Shown one piece after another: positions 1-12,148 of a DNA stretch of 60,876 nucleotides. This DNA is from Pseudomonadales bacterium (GTDB lineage: Bacteria; Pseudomonadota; Gammaproteobacteria; Pseudomonadales; Azotimanducaceae), in assembly GCA_019090615.1 (NCBI GenBank), contig JAHRVQ010000073.1, positions 1 to 60,876 of the forward strand, in the 5' to 3' direction. Positions within the stretch are counted from its first letter, which is position 1. Every line of letters starts with the position of its first letter. The notes below the pieces were generated by a model. The model was given only the letters and a program-made list of their open reading frames with translations, was not told where the DNA came from and ran no database searches. Both the position numbers and the translations under genes were made by a program.

Positions 1-346
1 CAGGCAGTTAATAGCAGCATTAATATTATGGTGGTTAAAGCTTTTGGGAGATACCCTCGCATTATTTTTCTCTCCTGAAAAATCACGAACTGACCTGACA
101 AGCCAGCGAAACAATCAACGAACCTTAAAAGAACCAATTAAGAATATCAATAAAAATCATACCCTTATCATGTTTATCTCTTAATTAACGTGAACAATGT
201 CTCATAAATATTCATTCAATACTCAGACTTAACAGGCTCCCTCTCTGCGTCGTACCTGACGCTAAATACCGCCTGTGGTTCTTTCACTCGCCTGGCATTC
301 ACAACCCAGGTAATCGACGTTACTTTGCGACTAAAGAATTGAATCG
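1..346. other. No gene recognised (window edge)
   Basis: This AT-rich stretch lies downstream of damX on the minus strand. I see no convincing open frame, RNA gene or strong terminator. In related bacteria the next gene after damX in this direction is often gltB, whose upstream region this could be, but nothing in the window shows that. Confidence 0.5.
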
Positions 347-1996
347 TTAATTGAGCGCTGCTCTGATACTCGCGACACTACGCGCCCAGGGTTCTTGCGC
401 GCGTAAAGAGTCGGGCAACTGAACAATCGCATCCAGCGCCTGCTGGCGATTTTGATACTGACCTACGGTTAGTACAAACCAGATTGCATTGCGATGTAAT
501 GTCTCAAAATAGGCAAACTGTTCACTATCAGGCTGGGATTTAATAAATTCCAGCACCCTGTCTTCGCTATAGGAGCCCATCAGTTGCAAGGTATAATCGG
601 TAGCTTTAGCGCTCAAAATCCAGTTTTTTTGCCGCGCCCTGGCTGGTGTTTTATTTGCTAAAACCACCGCTACGGCAGCATCTGTTGTGTCGTTAGTAAT
701 ACCTACATTAGTGCCTACAACAGTGCCATCAACAGTGCCATCAATAGCATCATCTACTGGCGGATTAATTGGTGGAATATTTTTTTTCAGTGACAACAGA
801 CCCAATACATCCGTATTGCCAGTATCGCCCTCAACTACAGCTGTTGAACCCAGCTGGCTCGAATTCTGTCCAATTTGCCCAGCGTTAGCGGGTTCAACAA
901 TAAATTCCACCGTCGGTGAAGCAAGCGATAATTCGGCCAATCTGCGGGCTTCATTGCCAGTCTGTTCTATATTTTCTGGTTCTTTAGCCGCTCTTTTGTA
1001 ATCCAGGTCTGCTTCGTCTGTTTCCCCATCAGTCATCAGGTCAATAACGCCGCGTTCTTTAACTGGCTCAGGCAATTTCTTATCAACTACCGCTGACCTA
1101 TCCGGCGCTGTTACAAAACCCACCAATTTAGACAGACTGGTTATATCATTCTCTAACCCTGCGCCATCATCAAATATCCAGACACCAATAAGTACCAGAC
1201 CTAATACCACCAGCACCGACATATGCATCAAAGGCAATCCAAGGCGCCCGTCGGGTACTTCCAGCAGATCATCAACTAGTTTATCAACCCTTTGAGGTAG
1301 TCCTTCAGATTTATATAAAATATCGTCCAGCTGCGATTCAGACAACTGAATATTTTCGTCGGATCGCCGCTGTATATAGGATCTCAGTTCATCATTAGAC
1401 AACCTGTCAAGCTGGCAACAATAAAAGCGCCTGGCAAATGCCTTATAACTACGCCGCTTCAGCAATGCCTGCGCGCCAAAAAGCACTAAACCAAGACCGG
1501 TTTTCTCGGCCACAATCAAGATGTTTTTTAACACGCTATCAGTGATTTTATGTGCATTATCAACAATGATGACAGGTCGTTTACCCTGTACGGTTAAATT
1601 TTCCGCGTATTCAGCCAGCGAGCTGATACCAACAGGGCGACGCTTTAAGTGATTACGTAATTTAAAACACTGCCCAAGGTGGGGCAAGATATCGGCCGAT
1701 TCAAGACCCTCTCCTTCAAACAGGGCAGACGGGCAAAGGCCATCAAGCTCCGCTACCAGGCACTGCATCAGTAGCGATTTGCCATTACCTTTATCACCCA
1801 CAATAGCAACAAATAATTCACCATAACTGGCCAAAAAGGCCAACTTATCAGGCAAACCCAGGTTATCTCCAGTCCCTATAAAATCCCCAATAACAGCGTT
1901 AGATTCAGGTTTTTTGATAATATCCCTTTGTTGTGTCTTTACCTTTTTTGGACCATGGGCTTGCAGGTCAAAGGCATCCATATCCAGACTATTCAT
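347..1996 (-). CDS. damX: DamX-like cell-division protein (ATPase + SPOR domain)
   Basis: The 549-residue protein has an N-terminal AAA/ExeA-like ATPase module with Walker A GDKGNGKS at about 67-74 and Walker B VIIVDNAH at about 142-149. A single transmembrane helix follows at about 258-276. Then comes a long acidic, low-complexity periplasmic linker and a C-terminal SPOR peptidoglycan-binding domain at about 470-549. This is the DamX architecture in pseudomonads: the ATPase part is cytoplasmic and the SPOR domain binds denuded glycan at the division septum. The gene lies 42 bp after aroB in the usual aroK-aroB-damX order. The linker holds a small internal repeat (DGTVDGTVVGT, near residues 415-425) encoded by near-identical 12 bp units. 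Start is ATG at 1996. Identification is strong from domain order and context; the role is inferred from the family. Confidence 0.9.
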   Translation of the reverse strand: MNSLDMDAFDLQAHGPKKVKTQQRDIIKKPESNAVIGDFIGTGDNLGLPDKLAFLASYGELFVAIVGDKGNGKSLLMQCLVAELDGLCPSALFEGEGLESADILPHLGQCFKLRNHLKRRPVGISSLAEYAENLTVQGKRPVIIVDNAHKITDSVLKNILIVAEKTGLGLVLFGAQALLKRRSYKAFARRFYCCQLDRLSNDELRSYIQRRSDENIQLSESQLDDILYKSEGLPQRVDKLVDDLLEVPDGRLGLPLMHMSVLVVLGLVLIGVWIFDDGAGLENDITSLSKLVGFVTAPDRSAVVDKKLPEPVKERGVIDLMTDGETDEADLDYKRAAKEPENIEQTGNEARRLAELSLASPTVEFIVEPANAGQIGQNSSQLGSTAVVEGDTGNTDVLGLLSLKKNIPPINPPVDDAIDGTVDGTVVGTNVGITNDTTDAAVAVVLANKTPARARQKNWILSAKATDYTLQLMGSYSEDRVLEFIKSQPDSEQFAYFETLHRNAIWFVLTVGQYQNRQQALDAIVQLPDSLRAQEPWARSVASIRAALN

Positions 1997-2038
1997 ATCA
2001 GGCTTTTAAAATTTAAAGAACACCCAGGCAGATAAGAC

Positions 2039-3124
2039 TTAGCTAACAAGCGCTGCCCCAGCAGCAAGTGTCTGCTGCAACTTTTCTTCGTCAACCGCTT
2101 CTACTAACCGGGCCTTACCGAGTTTATCGAGTAATACAAACCGCAGACCTTTATCAGAAACTTTTTTATCTCTTTGCATCAAAGTCATGAATTGACCCTG
2201 CAGTTCCGCAGGAGGCGCTACAGGCAAGCCAGCTCGCTTAATAAGGTTTTTCAACCTTTGTCCATCCACTGGATCAAGCATGCCTAAGCGGCAAGAAAGA
2301 TCAGCCGCCATTACCATACCGGCTGCTACAGCTTCGCCATGCAACCACTCCCCATATCCCAGTCCATTTTCAATGGCATGACCAAAAGTATGACCGAAGT
2401 TAAGCAGCGCCCGGATACCGGTTTCTTTTTCATCCGCAGCAACGATCGCCGCCTTGATACTACAACTGCCTTTAACAGCTTTAGAAATTGAAACAGTATC
2501 CAGCGCAAGTAGCTGTTCAAGATTCTGTTCTAACCAGTCAAAATAATCTCGGTCGGCCATGGCACCATGCTTGATAACCTCTGCAAGGCCAGCTGCAAGC
2601 TGCCTTTTAGGCAAGGTTGATAGCGATTCTGTATCAATTATAACGGCCTGCGGCTGGTAGAATGCACCAATCATGTTTTTGCCAAGCGCATGATTTACGG
2701 CGGTCTTACCGCCGACAGAGGAATCTACCTGTGCTAACAAGGTAGTTGGAATTTGCAAAAATGCAACGCCGCGTTGGTAACTTGCTGCCGCAAACCCCGC
2801 GGTATCACCAGTAACACCACCACCCAGGGCAATAATAGTGGTATTTCGGTTGTGATTATTTTTTAACAGGATATCAAAAATAGAATTCAGGGTATCTAGC
2901 GTCTTATATTGCTCACCATCGGGTAACTCAATACTATCCACATCAAGCCCGTCAAGCGCAGCCTTAAGCTGATCCAGATACAATGGCGCTATCGTCTCAT
3001 TGGTAACAATTAGCACACGTTCTCCAGTAATCCGAGACTGGATCAATTTTTGATCAGACATCAATCCGGAACCAATATAAATTGGATAACTTTTGTCAGC
3101 CAACTCAAGTTCTATCACTTCCAA
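2039..3124 (-). CDS. aroB: 3-dehydroquinate synthase
   Basis: AroB is the second enzyme of the shikimate pathway; it converts DAHP to 3-dehydroquinate using NAD and a divalent metal in the cytoplasm. The 361 residues equal the family length. The NAD-binding loop [15 protein letters not shown] and the metal-site segments [17 protein letters not shown] and [11 protein letters not shown] are present. The start is a TTG at 3124, three bases after the aroK stop; AAAGGAA inside the end of aroK serves as ribosome binding site, so the two genes are probably translationally coupled. No ATG fits the family N-terminus better. Transcribed with aroK and damX. Confidence 0.96.
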   Translation of the reverse strand: MEVIELELADKSYPIYIGSGLMSDQKLIQSRITGERVLIVTNETIAPLYLDQLKAALDGLDVDSIELPDGEQYKTLDTLNSIFDILLKNNHNRNTTIIALGGGVTGDTAGFAAASYQRGVAFLQIPTTLLAQVDSSVGGKTAVNHALGKNMIGAFYQPQAVIIDTESLSTLPKRQLAAGLAEVIKHGAMADRDYFDWLEQNLEQLLALDTVSISKAVKGSCSIKAAIVAADEKETGIRALLNFGHTFGHAIENGLGYGEWLHGEAVAAGMVMAADLSCRLGMLDPVDGQRLKNLIKRAGLPVAPPAELQGQFMTLMQRDKKVSDKGLRFVLLDKLGKARLVEAVDEEKLQQTLAAGAALVS

Positions 3125-3127
3125 GAT

Positions 3128-3679
3128 TTATTCCTTTAGCTTTTCTTGTTCTTTAAGTTTATCAAGTATTTCAATAACAATTCGCTTCGCCGTATCCGCA
3201 CCGACAAAAACATTAATATCTGCAACTTCAGCATATAAAGGCTGGCGTTTAAATTTCATGTTCTTCAGCACAGCAGTCAGATCTTCAACATTTTGCAATA
3301 AAGGGCGCTTTTTGTCGTTCGCAGTTCGTTGAATCTGCAATTCTATCGATGTATCTAAGAACACCACAACACCACTATTAACTAGACACCGACGATTTTC
3401 CGGTCGCAGTACCGAACCACCGCCGGTCGCGACTAACAATCCTTGCCTGCGGCTCAAATCACTGATTACCAGCGACTCTCGATCACGGAACCCGTCTTCG
3501 CCTTCGACATCAAAAATCCAGGAAATATTTGCCCCAGCACGACGCTCAATCTCTTCATCTGAATCAATGAAGTGCAAATCCAATGCGAATGCCAAAGCCC
3601 TTCCAATGGTTGTTTTACCAACCCCCATTGGGCCCACCAGATATATATTTTGACCAATGTGCTTAGTTAAGACTTGCAT
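3128..3679 (-). CDS. aroK: Shikimate kinase
   Basis: AroK phosphorylates shikimate at the 3-OH with ATP, in aromatic amino-acid synthesis. The 183-residue protein has the P-loop GPMGVGKTTIGRAL at about 16-29, the shikimate-binding DSDEEIERR at about 40-48, the FRDRE segment at about 64-68 and the GGG motif at about 84-86 (ATGGGSVLRPENR). The LID Arg lies in NDKKRPLL. The start is ATG at 3679. It is followed by aroB, three bases after the stop, and preceded by the pil operon 164 bp upstream, as in many gammaproteobacteria where pilMNOPQ-aroK-aroB form one unit. Confidence 0.96.
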   Translation of the reverse strand: MQVLTKHIGQNIYLVGPMGVGKTTIGRALAFALDLHFIDSDEEIERRAGANISWIFDVEGEDGFRDRESLVISDLSRRQGLLVATGGGSVLRPENRRCLVNSGVVVFLDTSIELQIQRTANDKKRPLLQNVEDLTAVLKNMKFKRQPLYAEVADINVFVGADTAKRIVIEILDKLKEQEKLKE

Positions 3680-3751
3680 ACTGCAACTTTATCTAAGACA
3701 GCTGCATAAAACTAGAACTTATCATCAATAGCCTACGGCATAGCTTATTAA

Positions 3752-3811
3752 ACATTAGCTTCCTGGACATTAACTTCTGGGACATTAGCTCCTGGAGGAT
3801 TACTTCTGGCT
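3752..3811. repeat. Imperfect 15 bp tandem repeat, about 4 copies
   Basis: Four consecutive 15-base units of the type acattagcttcctgg start at 3752, 3767, 3782 and 3797 with a few substitutions. They fill much of the 164 bp gap between pilQ and aroK. No coding or terminator function is visible. Confidence 0.75.
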
Positions 3812-3843
3812 CTAGTGCATAGCCAGACATAACGACAAAGTAC

Positions 3844-6012
3844 TTAGCGACTAGTCAGCGAGTCACGAACCAACCTGGGGGTGATAAAAATCAGTAATTC
3901 CTGTTTATCGTCTGACTGGGTTGTACGTCGAAATAGTTTACCTACGTAAGGTAAATCCCCAAAAAACGGTGTTTTAGTCACAGAGCTGGTCTCCTGGGTG
4001 GTAAAGATACCGCCTAACACAATAGTTTCACCGTTATTAACCAGCACTTTAGTTTTAATATTATTGGTGTTAATGCTGGGTACCCCATTAAATACCGCAC
4101 CGACAGTATCTTGCTTGACTTCAAGGTCCATAATAATTCTATCGTCGGGCGTAATCTGCGGTGTTACAGCTAATTCAAGTGTCGCTGATTTAAATGCAAC
4201 CGATGTTGCACCACTGGAAGACGCTTCTTGATAGGGTATTTCCACACCGGATGAAATTGTAGCTTCCTGCTTATCAGCGGTAATAACTTTTGGCCTGGCT
4301 ATAACTTCCGCGTTACCTTCAGATTCCAGGGCGGATATTTCAAGCTCTAACAAATATTTTTCGTCAACCAGGCCGATCGCGAAGGCCGTTGCATCTGGAT
4401 TTCCAACACCTAAATCAACGATCAGATGATCTGGGCTGGAAAAGCTAATACCATCTTCATCACCCACAGTCTGACGCACATCATCAAGGGTCTGCAGCGA
4501 GCCCCCCGTTTGACTAAATATCGTCGAATCGTCATATAACCCAAAACCCAGGCCACCCCAACGGACACCCAGCGCCTCACTAAAATTAGAACTGGCGGTG
4601 ACAATCCGTGCTTCTATCAGAACCTGCCGCACGGGCACATCTAACTTTTCCAGTACCGCGCGGAATTCATTAATTTTTTCGGCTGTCTCAGTAAGAATGA
4701 TCGAATTGGTACGTTCATCGACAATCACACTACCTCGACCCAAAAACATGCCGTCACCATCTTCTTTGGTTTCAAATAAATTAAAGATCTCTGCCGCACT
4801 AGCGTATCGAACCTCGATAAATTCCGTCCGCAGGGGCGCCAAATCTGAAATTTGTTGCCTGCTTTCCAGCTCAAGTTTCTCTCGGGCAGCCAATTCAGCC
4901 GCTGGAGCAACCATCAATACGTTACCCACCTGACGTTTATCCAGGCCTTTTGTTTTCATAATAATATCAAGCGCCTGGTCCCAGGGTACATTTTTGAGAC
5001 GCAAGGTTATCCGACCACTAACCGTGTCACTTGCAACAAGATTCAAATCCGTAAAATCAGCAATCAACTGCAGTACTGACCTTATTTCAATGTCCTGGAA
5101 ATTAAGTGACAGCTTTTCGCCTCGATAACGAAAAACCGCATCAAGGGATGCTTCTAATTCACTGGAGGTTAATGCCTTTACTTCCAGAGTAAAAATATCA
5201 TCGGCTTGATAGGCTAGATAATCATAATCACCCACGGGTTCTACATACAGTACTGTATCACTACCTTCAGGCAGAGCATCTATGGTTAAAACTGGGGTAG
5301 CAAAATCAGTAACGTCAAGCCGACGCTGTAAATTTAAAGGGATATTGGCACCGGTGAACTCAACTCTGATTTGCCCTCCCTCACTAGATACATCTACGCC
5401 AATGCCGGGGTCAGACAACTTCACAATAACGCGGCCTTCGCCCTGATCACCACGCCTAAAGTCAATTTCTTCAAGGACCAGACCAGCCACTCGTTCATCC
5501 GTATAGTTTTCCTCTCCTGACGCGGCGTCATTCACTCCCGCAATTACCGCCGTTGGCGGAGTGAATGCTTTAATTTCTTCTTTACCCACCAGTACCTTTA
5601 GTATACTACCTTCTACCTCTGCTGAATAAGCCACCAGCTCAGTCATTGAAACTATGACTCGCGTACGGTCGCCTGCATCGATCACCGTAACAGAGCGCGC
5701 ATTGCCGGTACCTAAAGGATGATATTTGGTTTCCAGGCGGCTATTGACGCCCTTCAGGTCGAGTGCAATTCGTGCCGGCTGTTCAATGGTATATCCCGTC
5801 GGTTTCGGCGGCGGGCCATTGAATAACATTCGGATCTCGATTTTATCACCGGGCAATGTGGAGAATTCGATATTCTCCATCAACACCTCTGCGCGCGCAC
5901 CTAAGGACACAGCATAAACGCAGGTAAGCACGAAAATAACACGGCTATGCTTTTTCCAGTGCCCGTGTAATCTGCTTGCGATCAAATGCTTAACTGCTGC
6001 GAATGCCATCAT
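3844..6012 (-). CDS. pilQ: Type IV pilus secretin
   Basis: PilQ forms the outer-membrane channel through which type IV pili leave the cell. From the ATG at 6012 the protein has 722 residues. A signal peptide ends at about SLGARA-E. Two AMIN peptidoglycan-binding domains cover roughly 35-280. An STN/N0 domain (LNFQDIEIRSVLQLIADF) lies near 305-350, then the N1 domain and the C-terminal secretin domain with VPFFGDLP-like ending TPFFGDLPYVGKLFRR. An upstream in-frame GTG at 6048 would extend the protein into the end of pilP; I prefer 6012 because AGGG lies 8 bases before it and the signal peptide then has normal length. Last gene of pilMNOPQ. Confidence 0.93.
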   Translation of the reverse strand: MMAFAAVKHLIASRLHGHWKKHSRVIFVLTCVYAVSLGARAEVLMENIEFSTLPGDKIEIRMLFNGPPPKPTGYTIEQPARIALDLKGVNSRLETKYHPLGTGNARSVTVIDAGDRTRVIVSMTELVAYSAEVEGSILKVLVGKEEIKAFTPPTAVIAGVNDAASGEENYTDERVAGLVLEEIDFRRGDQGEGRVIVKLSDPGIGVDVSSEGGQIRVEFTGANIPLNLQRRLDVTDFATPVLTIDALPEGSDTVLYVEPVGDYDYLAYQADDIFTLEVKALTSSELEASLDAVFRYRGEKLSLNFQDIEIRSVLQLIADFTDLNLVASDTVSGRITLRLKNVPWDQALDIIMKTKGLDKRQVGNVLMVAPAAELAAREKLELESRQQISDLAPLRTEFIEVRYASAAEIFNLFETKEDGDGMFLGRGSVIVDERTNSIILTETAEKINEFRAVLEKLDVPVRQVLIEARIVTASSNFSEALGVRWGGLGFGLYDDSTIFSQTGGSLQTLDDVRQTVGDEDGISFSSPDHLIVDLGVGNPDATAFAIGLVDEKYLLELEISALESEGNAEVIARPKVITADKQEATISSGVEIPYQEASSSGATSVAFKSATLELAVTPQITPDDRIIMDLEVKQDTVGAVFNGVPSINTNNIKTKVLVNNGETIVLGGIFTTQETSSVTKTPFFGDLPYVGKLFRRTTQSDDKQELLIFITPRLVRDSLTSR

Positions 6013-6037
6013 ATCCTCGGCCCTACGTCCTTCATTT

Positions 6038-6589
6038 TTAGTTACCACTCAGTTCGATTGATCTTGGTTTACGCAGCCAGCCACGTTTTCCATCACTCAC
6101 TATTTCGGTAATATCTATTCTTGAATCAGAAATACTGTCAATTTTACCCCAACTGGTGCCCATATAATCTCCAACCTGCACCCGATGCACGCCACCATCG
6201 GCGTCCTGAATCAACGCCCAGGTGGTTGCATTTTGTTTTAATGTCCCAACCATTTGTAACAGCGCCAGGTTAAAACGCTCTAGAAACTGTTTATTGTGGT
6301 TCTTTGGCGGCTTCACATTACTATTACGTATCTGTTCTTCCGTCTGTATCACTTCTTTAACCTGAGGCACAAAAGGACTTCTTAAATTGGATGCGCCATA
6401 AGAAAAAGATCGATATTCATCCCGTTCAGGAATGGGCGCTATGCGTGGCTCTACTCCATCTTCCACTTTTTGCATGAAGTCTCTGATATCTTTATAACCA
6501 TCATTGCCCCCACAACTGGCAACCAGGCAGAGGATAAAAGTACCCGCCAGGATCCTGGTCGCTAATCTGGCCCAGCGCTGTTGTGGCAT
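6038..6589 (-). CDS. pilP: Type IV pilus lipoprotein PilP
   Basis: PilP is the inner-membrane lipoprotein that links the PilN/PilO pair to the PilQ secretin. The ATG at 6589 gives 183 residues with a normal type II signal peptide and lipobox LVASC (Cys at about residue 26), and has TAAGGCG upstream. An ATG at 6640 would add 17 residues and an overly long leader. After a flexible proline-rich region the C-terminal beta-domain contains ALIQDADGGVHRVQVGDYMG and IDITEIV, typical for the family. It ends 25 bp before the chosen pilQ start. Confidence 0.92.
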   Translation of the reverse strand: MPQQRWARLATRILAGTFILCLVASCGGNDGYKDIRDFMQKVEDGVEPRIAPIPERDEYRSFSYGASNLRSPFVPQVKEVIQTEEQIRNSNVKPPKNHNKQFLERFNLALLQMVGTLKQNATTWALIQDADGGVHRVQVGDYMGTSWGKIDSISDSRIDITEIVSDGKRGWLRKPRSIELSGN

Positions 6590-6645
6590 GATATAGCGCC
6601 TTACAAAAAAGCATACGGCTCGATTTAATGGATCAGGCATACCAC

Positions 6646-7299
6646 CTAACCCCGCTCATCGTTATAGCGGTATGTTTTGGCTACTATATTCATTTTTAAC
6701 AACCCACCTACTTTCGTATCAACCTTGCCTCTGCGACCACCGACTGTGGTAGGTACGATACTGAAATCATGTAATGTCACAATCCTTGAAAGGCTAGCAA
6801 CACTACTCACAAATGAGCCTAGATCATGATACGAACCGGTAACTGAAATTTTTATCGGCTTTTCAATATAAAACTCATGCTTAATTTCGGGCTGCAAATC
6901 AATACTAGAAAAAGCCAGGTTATTACTTAAACCTGCTTTATTAATATCTTCAATCAAACCCGGTATTTCCGTATGCGTAGGTAGTTGCTGTAATATCGCC
7001 TCAAACTCTGCCTGCATTTTTAACTTTTGGGCCTTATGTAAATCCAGATTAACGGCGCGTTCAAATTTGAACCGATAATCCTCTCGCATAGTGAGTTCCT
7101 GCTTCTGCTGCTTAGCAAGTTCTGCCTGCAAATTGGTGACATGCAAAATGTATCCAAGTGCAATCACGCCAACAAAAACTACAAACCAGATAATTACTTT
7201 GACCACCATCGGCCAGGAACCAACCTGATTCAGGTCGTTCAGTTCATTTATGTTAAAGTTCTGTAAACTGTCCTGGATATCAACAAAAGAGATAGCCAT
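6646..7299 (-). CDS. pilO: Type IV pilus inner-membrane protein PilO
   Basis: PilO pairs with PilN through periplasmic coiled coils and ferredoxin-like folds in the pilus alignment complex. The 217-residue product has a short cytoplasmic N-terminus, one transmembrane helix at about 31-52, a coiled-coil stretch (LAKQQKQELTMREDYRFKFE region) and the LPTHTEIPGLIEDI segment that typifies PilO at about 109-122. The ATG at 7299 lies one base after the pilN stop, so expression is probably coupled. Confidence 0.94.
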   Translation of the reverse strand: MAISFVDIQDSLQNFNINELNDLNQVGSWPMVVKVIIWFVVFVGVIALGYILHVTNLQAELAKQQKQELTMREDYRFKFERAVNLDLHKAQKLKMQAEFEAILQQLPTHTEIPGLIEDINKAGLSNNLAFSSIDLQPEIKHEFYIEKPIKISVTGSYHDLGSFVSSVASLSRIVTLHDFSIVPTTVGGRRGKVDTKVGGLLKMNIVAKTYRYNDERG

Positions 7300-7300
7300 A

Positions 7301-7867
7301 TTATTCCACCTCTGTATCGGTCGGTGTGCTTTGTTGAACGGTCAATGCAAATTTGCTCGCCTTCGGCCCAAATGAAGTATCTGCATTAATCGCTGTAACA
7401 TTTGGCTGCTGAAACCAGTCAGATACGGTGAACTTCCTTAACTGTTCGGCAATCTTTGAGTTGGATTCTGCCACACCCTGTAAGGTGAGTTTTTTCTTCG
7501 CCAAGGTCACTTCACGAAAAAAAACATCATCGTTCATTTGCCTGGCCAACTCGTCAAATAACCTGACAATGATAGGCCGATTACCCTGCAATTCTTCTAT
7601 CACGCGGCGTCTTTCCAGCAGTTGCCGACGTTCTTCTTCCAGGGTTTTAATTTCTGATATCTTATCTTCAAGCACCGCAATTTTGTCACCAATAAATCGA
7701 TTACGGGATTTTTGACCATCAATAGAATTGTTATAATATCGATCTACCGCAAAAATCAACACCCCAGCAACCACCACGATACCAACCAGCACGTTTAAGA
7801 ATTCTTTTTTCTTCTCTTCACGCTGCTCTTCACGCCAGGGCAAAAGATTAATTTTTATGTCTGCCAT
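7301..7867 (-). CDS. pilN: Type IV pilus inner-membrane protein PilN
   Basis: PilN links cytoplasmic PilM to the membrane. The N-terminal motif INLLPWRE (residues about 5-12) is the known PilM-docking signature. A transmembrane helix follows at about 24-43, then a coiled coil rich in Glu/Arg and a periplasmic domain (FFREVTLAKKKLTLQGVA). The ATG at 7867 gives 188 residues; a TTG directly in front of it (7870) has slightly better spacing to GAGG and may be the real start. Third-last gene of the pil operon. Confidence 0.94.
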   Translation of the reverse strand: MADIKINLLPWREEQREEKKKEFLNVLVGIVVVAGVLIFAVDRYYNNSIDGQKSRNRFIGDKIAVLEDKISEIKTLEEERRQLLERRRVIEELQGNRPIIVRLFDELARQMNDDVFFREVTLAKKKLTLQGVAESNSKIAEQLRKFTVSDWFQQPNVTAINADTSFGPKASKFALTVQQSTPTDTEVE

Positions 7868-7903
7868 CAACTTAGATGCCTCGGTTCAATGGGCCCATTT
7901 GAT

Positions 7904-9699
<1,796 letters not shown>

Positions 9700-12084
9700 A
9701 TGCGTATAGCTGTTACTGGTATTTTCTGGACTGCAATCGGCGTGATTTCAAGCATCATGCTAGTATTATCGGCGGCATTTCTTTATCTAAACCCGCAGGT
9801 ACCAGAAGCATCTAGCTTCAAAAACGTTAAATTACGCGCGCCATTACGCATTTACACCGCCGACAACAAACTAATCCAGGAATTTGGCGAACGCTTAACA
9901 CCCGTTACTTATCAGCAAATTCCGCAAACCTTTGTCAATGCACTGCTTGATACCGAGGACAAGCGTTTTTTCAAACACAACGGTATTGACCTTATTACAG
10001 TCGGCAACGCAGCATGGCAGCTAATTCGCAATAAAGGCTCAATAAAAACCGGCGCCAGCACAATTACCATGCAACTAGTAAAAAATATATCCGGTGATAC
10101 CGAAGTCCGCTTTATCCGAAAATTTAAAGAAATGTTACTGGCGCTAAAAATTGAAAGAGAGCTCACTAAAGAAGAAATATTGACCTTATACCTCAATATC
10201 ATTCCCTTCGGTAAACACGCCTTTGGCATACAGGCTGCAGCCAATACCTACTACGGTAAAAATGTTGACCAGCTCGATCTGGCGCAAATTGCCATGCTCG
10301 CCGGTGTACCTCAGGCACCTGAGGCTGGCAACCCAGTAAACGGGCCAGCCCGCGCGATAGAAAGGCGCAACCTGGTCCTCTCACGGATGCTGGAACAACA
10401 ATCTATTAATCAACAGGAATATATTGCCGCCACCAAAGCCCCTATTACCGCCTCCGTGCATCATCGGGTGATCGAAATGCCCACGCTGTACGCCGCAGAA
10501 ATGGTACGGCAACAAATATTAAAAGACTACGGCACCAGCGCTTATAATAACGGGCTGATTATCCATACCACCATCGATAGCATTAAACAGCAGGCGGCAG
10601 AGTCAGCAATAACCGTTAAATTAAACGAATACGATCGACGCCATGGTTATCGCGGCCCAGAATTTCGTCAAATAGATGGCACCAGTGAATATATAGCTGC
10701 GCCTGAATATGGTTACCCAACAAATTATGTAAAAACCCTTGCCAATGCTAGGATCCGAGGCAACCAGAAACCCGGCATTGTTTTATCAGTAGCAGATCAG
10801 CAGATCAGCGTGCTTACTCAGGAACTGCGAGTCATTTCCATTCCCTGGTCAGGCATTCGCTGGGCTCGACCCTACATCACTCCCAACAAAAAAGGCCCAC
10901 GGCCAAAGGTTGCCAGCGATATTCTTGCCATTGGTGATGTTATTCGTTATCAGCAACAAGATGGTGTTAACTCCCTCGGCCAAGTACCTAAAATACAGGG
11001 TGCCCTGGTCTCCTTAAATCCTCGTGACGGAGCTATTTTAGCGCTTGTTGGCGGATACGATTTTAAAGCCCAGCAATTCAATCATGTAACCCAGGCACAT
11101 CGTCAACCTGGATCTAATTTCAAACCGTTTTACTATGCCGGCGCCATGGAAAACGGCCTGACAGCAGCTTCAATTTTTAACGACGCTCCGCTGGTACTGG
11201 ACGGCGGAGAACAAGAGCAGGTTTATCGACCAAAAAATTCAGGCGGTTTTGACGGCAACCTTAGGCTGCGAGAAGCCCTGTATAAGTCTAAAAACATGGT
11301 ATCATTACGCGTCATTCTCGAATTTGGCGCAACCAATGCCATCGATTATGTTAAACGTTTTGGTTTTGATACATCTAACTTTCCACCCGATGTGCAACTG
11401 GCCTTTGGCGGTGGCACAATTGCCCTGACGCCACTTGAGGTTGCCACCGGTTACGCCGCTTTTGCCAATGGCGGGTATAAAGTTTCCCCCTACCTGATTG
11501 CCAATATTAAATCTATCAATCAGAACACTATTTATAGCGCAACACCTGATACGGTTTGTGATAAAAGCCTGCCCCAACTGGATTGCAAATTACCCAGTGC
11601 AGAACGAATTATTGAATCACGGGTAGCTTATGTAATGGATAGTATCTTATCTGACGTTATTACGCGGGGCACTGGCAAAAAGGTATTAAGGGCTCTTAAC
11701 AGACGCGACCTGAAAGGAAAAACAGGCACTACAAATGATGCGGATATCTGGTTCTCCGGTTATACCAATGATCTTGTTACTACCACCTGGACAGGCTTTG
11801 ATAACAATAGCCCAGTAGGTAACAGGGAATACGGCAGCACCACCCCGCTGGAAACGTGGGTTGAGTATATGCGTGAAGTGCTGCCACCAGAGACAGAAAC
11901 TCGCACCATTCCACTACCAGACAGCCTGGTTACCGTAAGAATCAATCCAGTCACTGGCGATCGCGCCACATCGACGGACCCGAATGCTATTTTTGAAATG
12001 TTTCGTGAAGAATATGCGCCGGCGAACCCTGCCAGGCAAGAGCAAATCACTACCCAAAACCGGCCTGTACAACAAATATTCTAG
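9700..12084 (+). CDS. mrcA: Penicillin-binding protein 1A (bifunctional)
   Basis: This class A PBP (ponA/mrcA) polymerises and cross-links peptidoglycan. The 794-residue protein has an N-terminal membrane anchor at about 8-30, a GT51 transglycosylase domain with the catalytic Glu in TEDKRFFKHNGID (Glu86) and the QLVKN segment. An OB-like insert covers about 300-430. The transpeptidase domain has SxxK as GSNFKPF (Ser472, Lys475), and KTGTT at 674-678. The start at 9700 has AGGCAATT upstream. It stands alone, divergent from pilMNOPQ, and converges on maeB. Confidence 0.95.
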   Translation: MRIAVTGIFWTAIGVISSIMLVLSAAFLYLNPQVPEASSFKNVKLRAPLRIYTADNKLIQEFGERLTPVTYQQIPQTFVNALLDTEDKRFFKHNGIDLITVGNAAWQLIRNKGSIKTGASTITMQLVKNISGDTEVRFIRKFKEMLLALKIERELTKEEILTLYLNIIPFGKHAFGIQAAANTYYGKNVDQLDLAQIAMLAGVPQAPEAGNPVNGPARAIERRNLVLSRMLEQQSINQQEYIAATKAPITASVHHRVIEMPTLYAAEMVRQQILKDYGTSAYNNGLIIHTTIDSIKQQAAESAITVKLNEYDRRHGYRGPEFRQIDGTSEYIAAPEYGYPTNYVKTLANARIRGNQKPGIVLSVADQQISVLTQELRVISIPWSGIRWARPYITPNKKGPRPKVASDILAIGDVIRYQQQDGVNSLGQVPKIQGALVSLNPRDGAILALVGGYDFKAQQFNHVTQAHRQPGSNFKPFYYAGAMENGLTAASIFNDAPLVLDGGEQEQVYRPKNSGGFDGNLRLREALYKSKNMVSLRVILEFGATNAIDYVKRFGFDTSNFPPDVQLAFGGGTIALTPLEVATGYAAFANGGYKVSPYLIANIKSINQNTIYSATPDTVCDKSLPQLDCKLPSAERIIESRVAYVMDSILSDVITRGTGKKVLRALNRRDLKGKTGTTNDADIWFSGYTNDLVTTTWTGFDNNSPVGNREYGSTTPLETWVEYMREVLPPETETRTIPLPDSLVTVRINPVTGDRATSTDPNAIFEMFREEYAPANPARQEQITTQNRPVQQIF

Positions 12085-12148
12085 GGCTTTCGGGTTTCAC
12101 GATCAGCCATTACAAAAAGCCAGACCCTGACTCTCTCTATGCTACGAC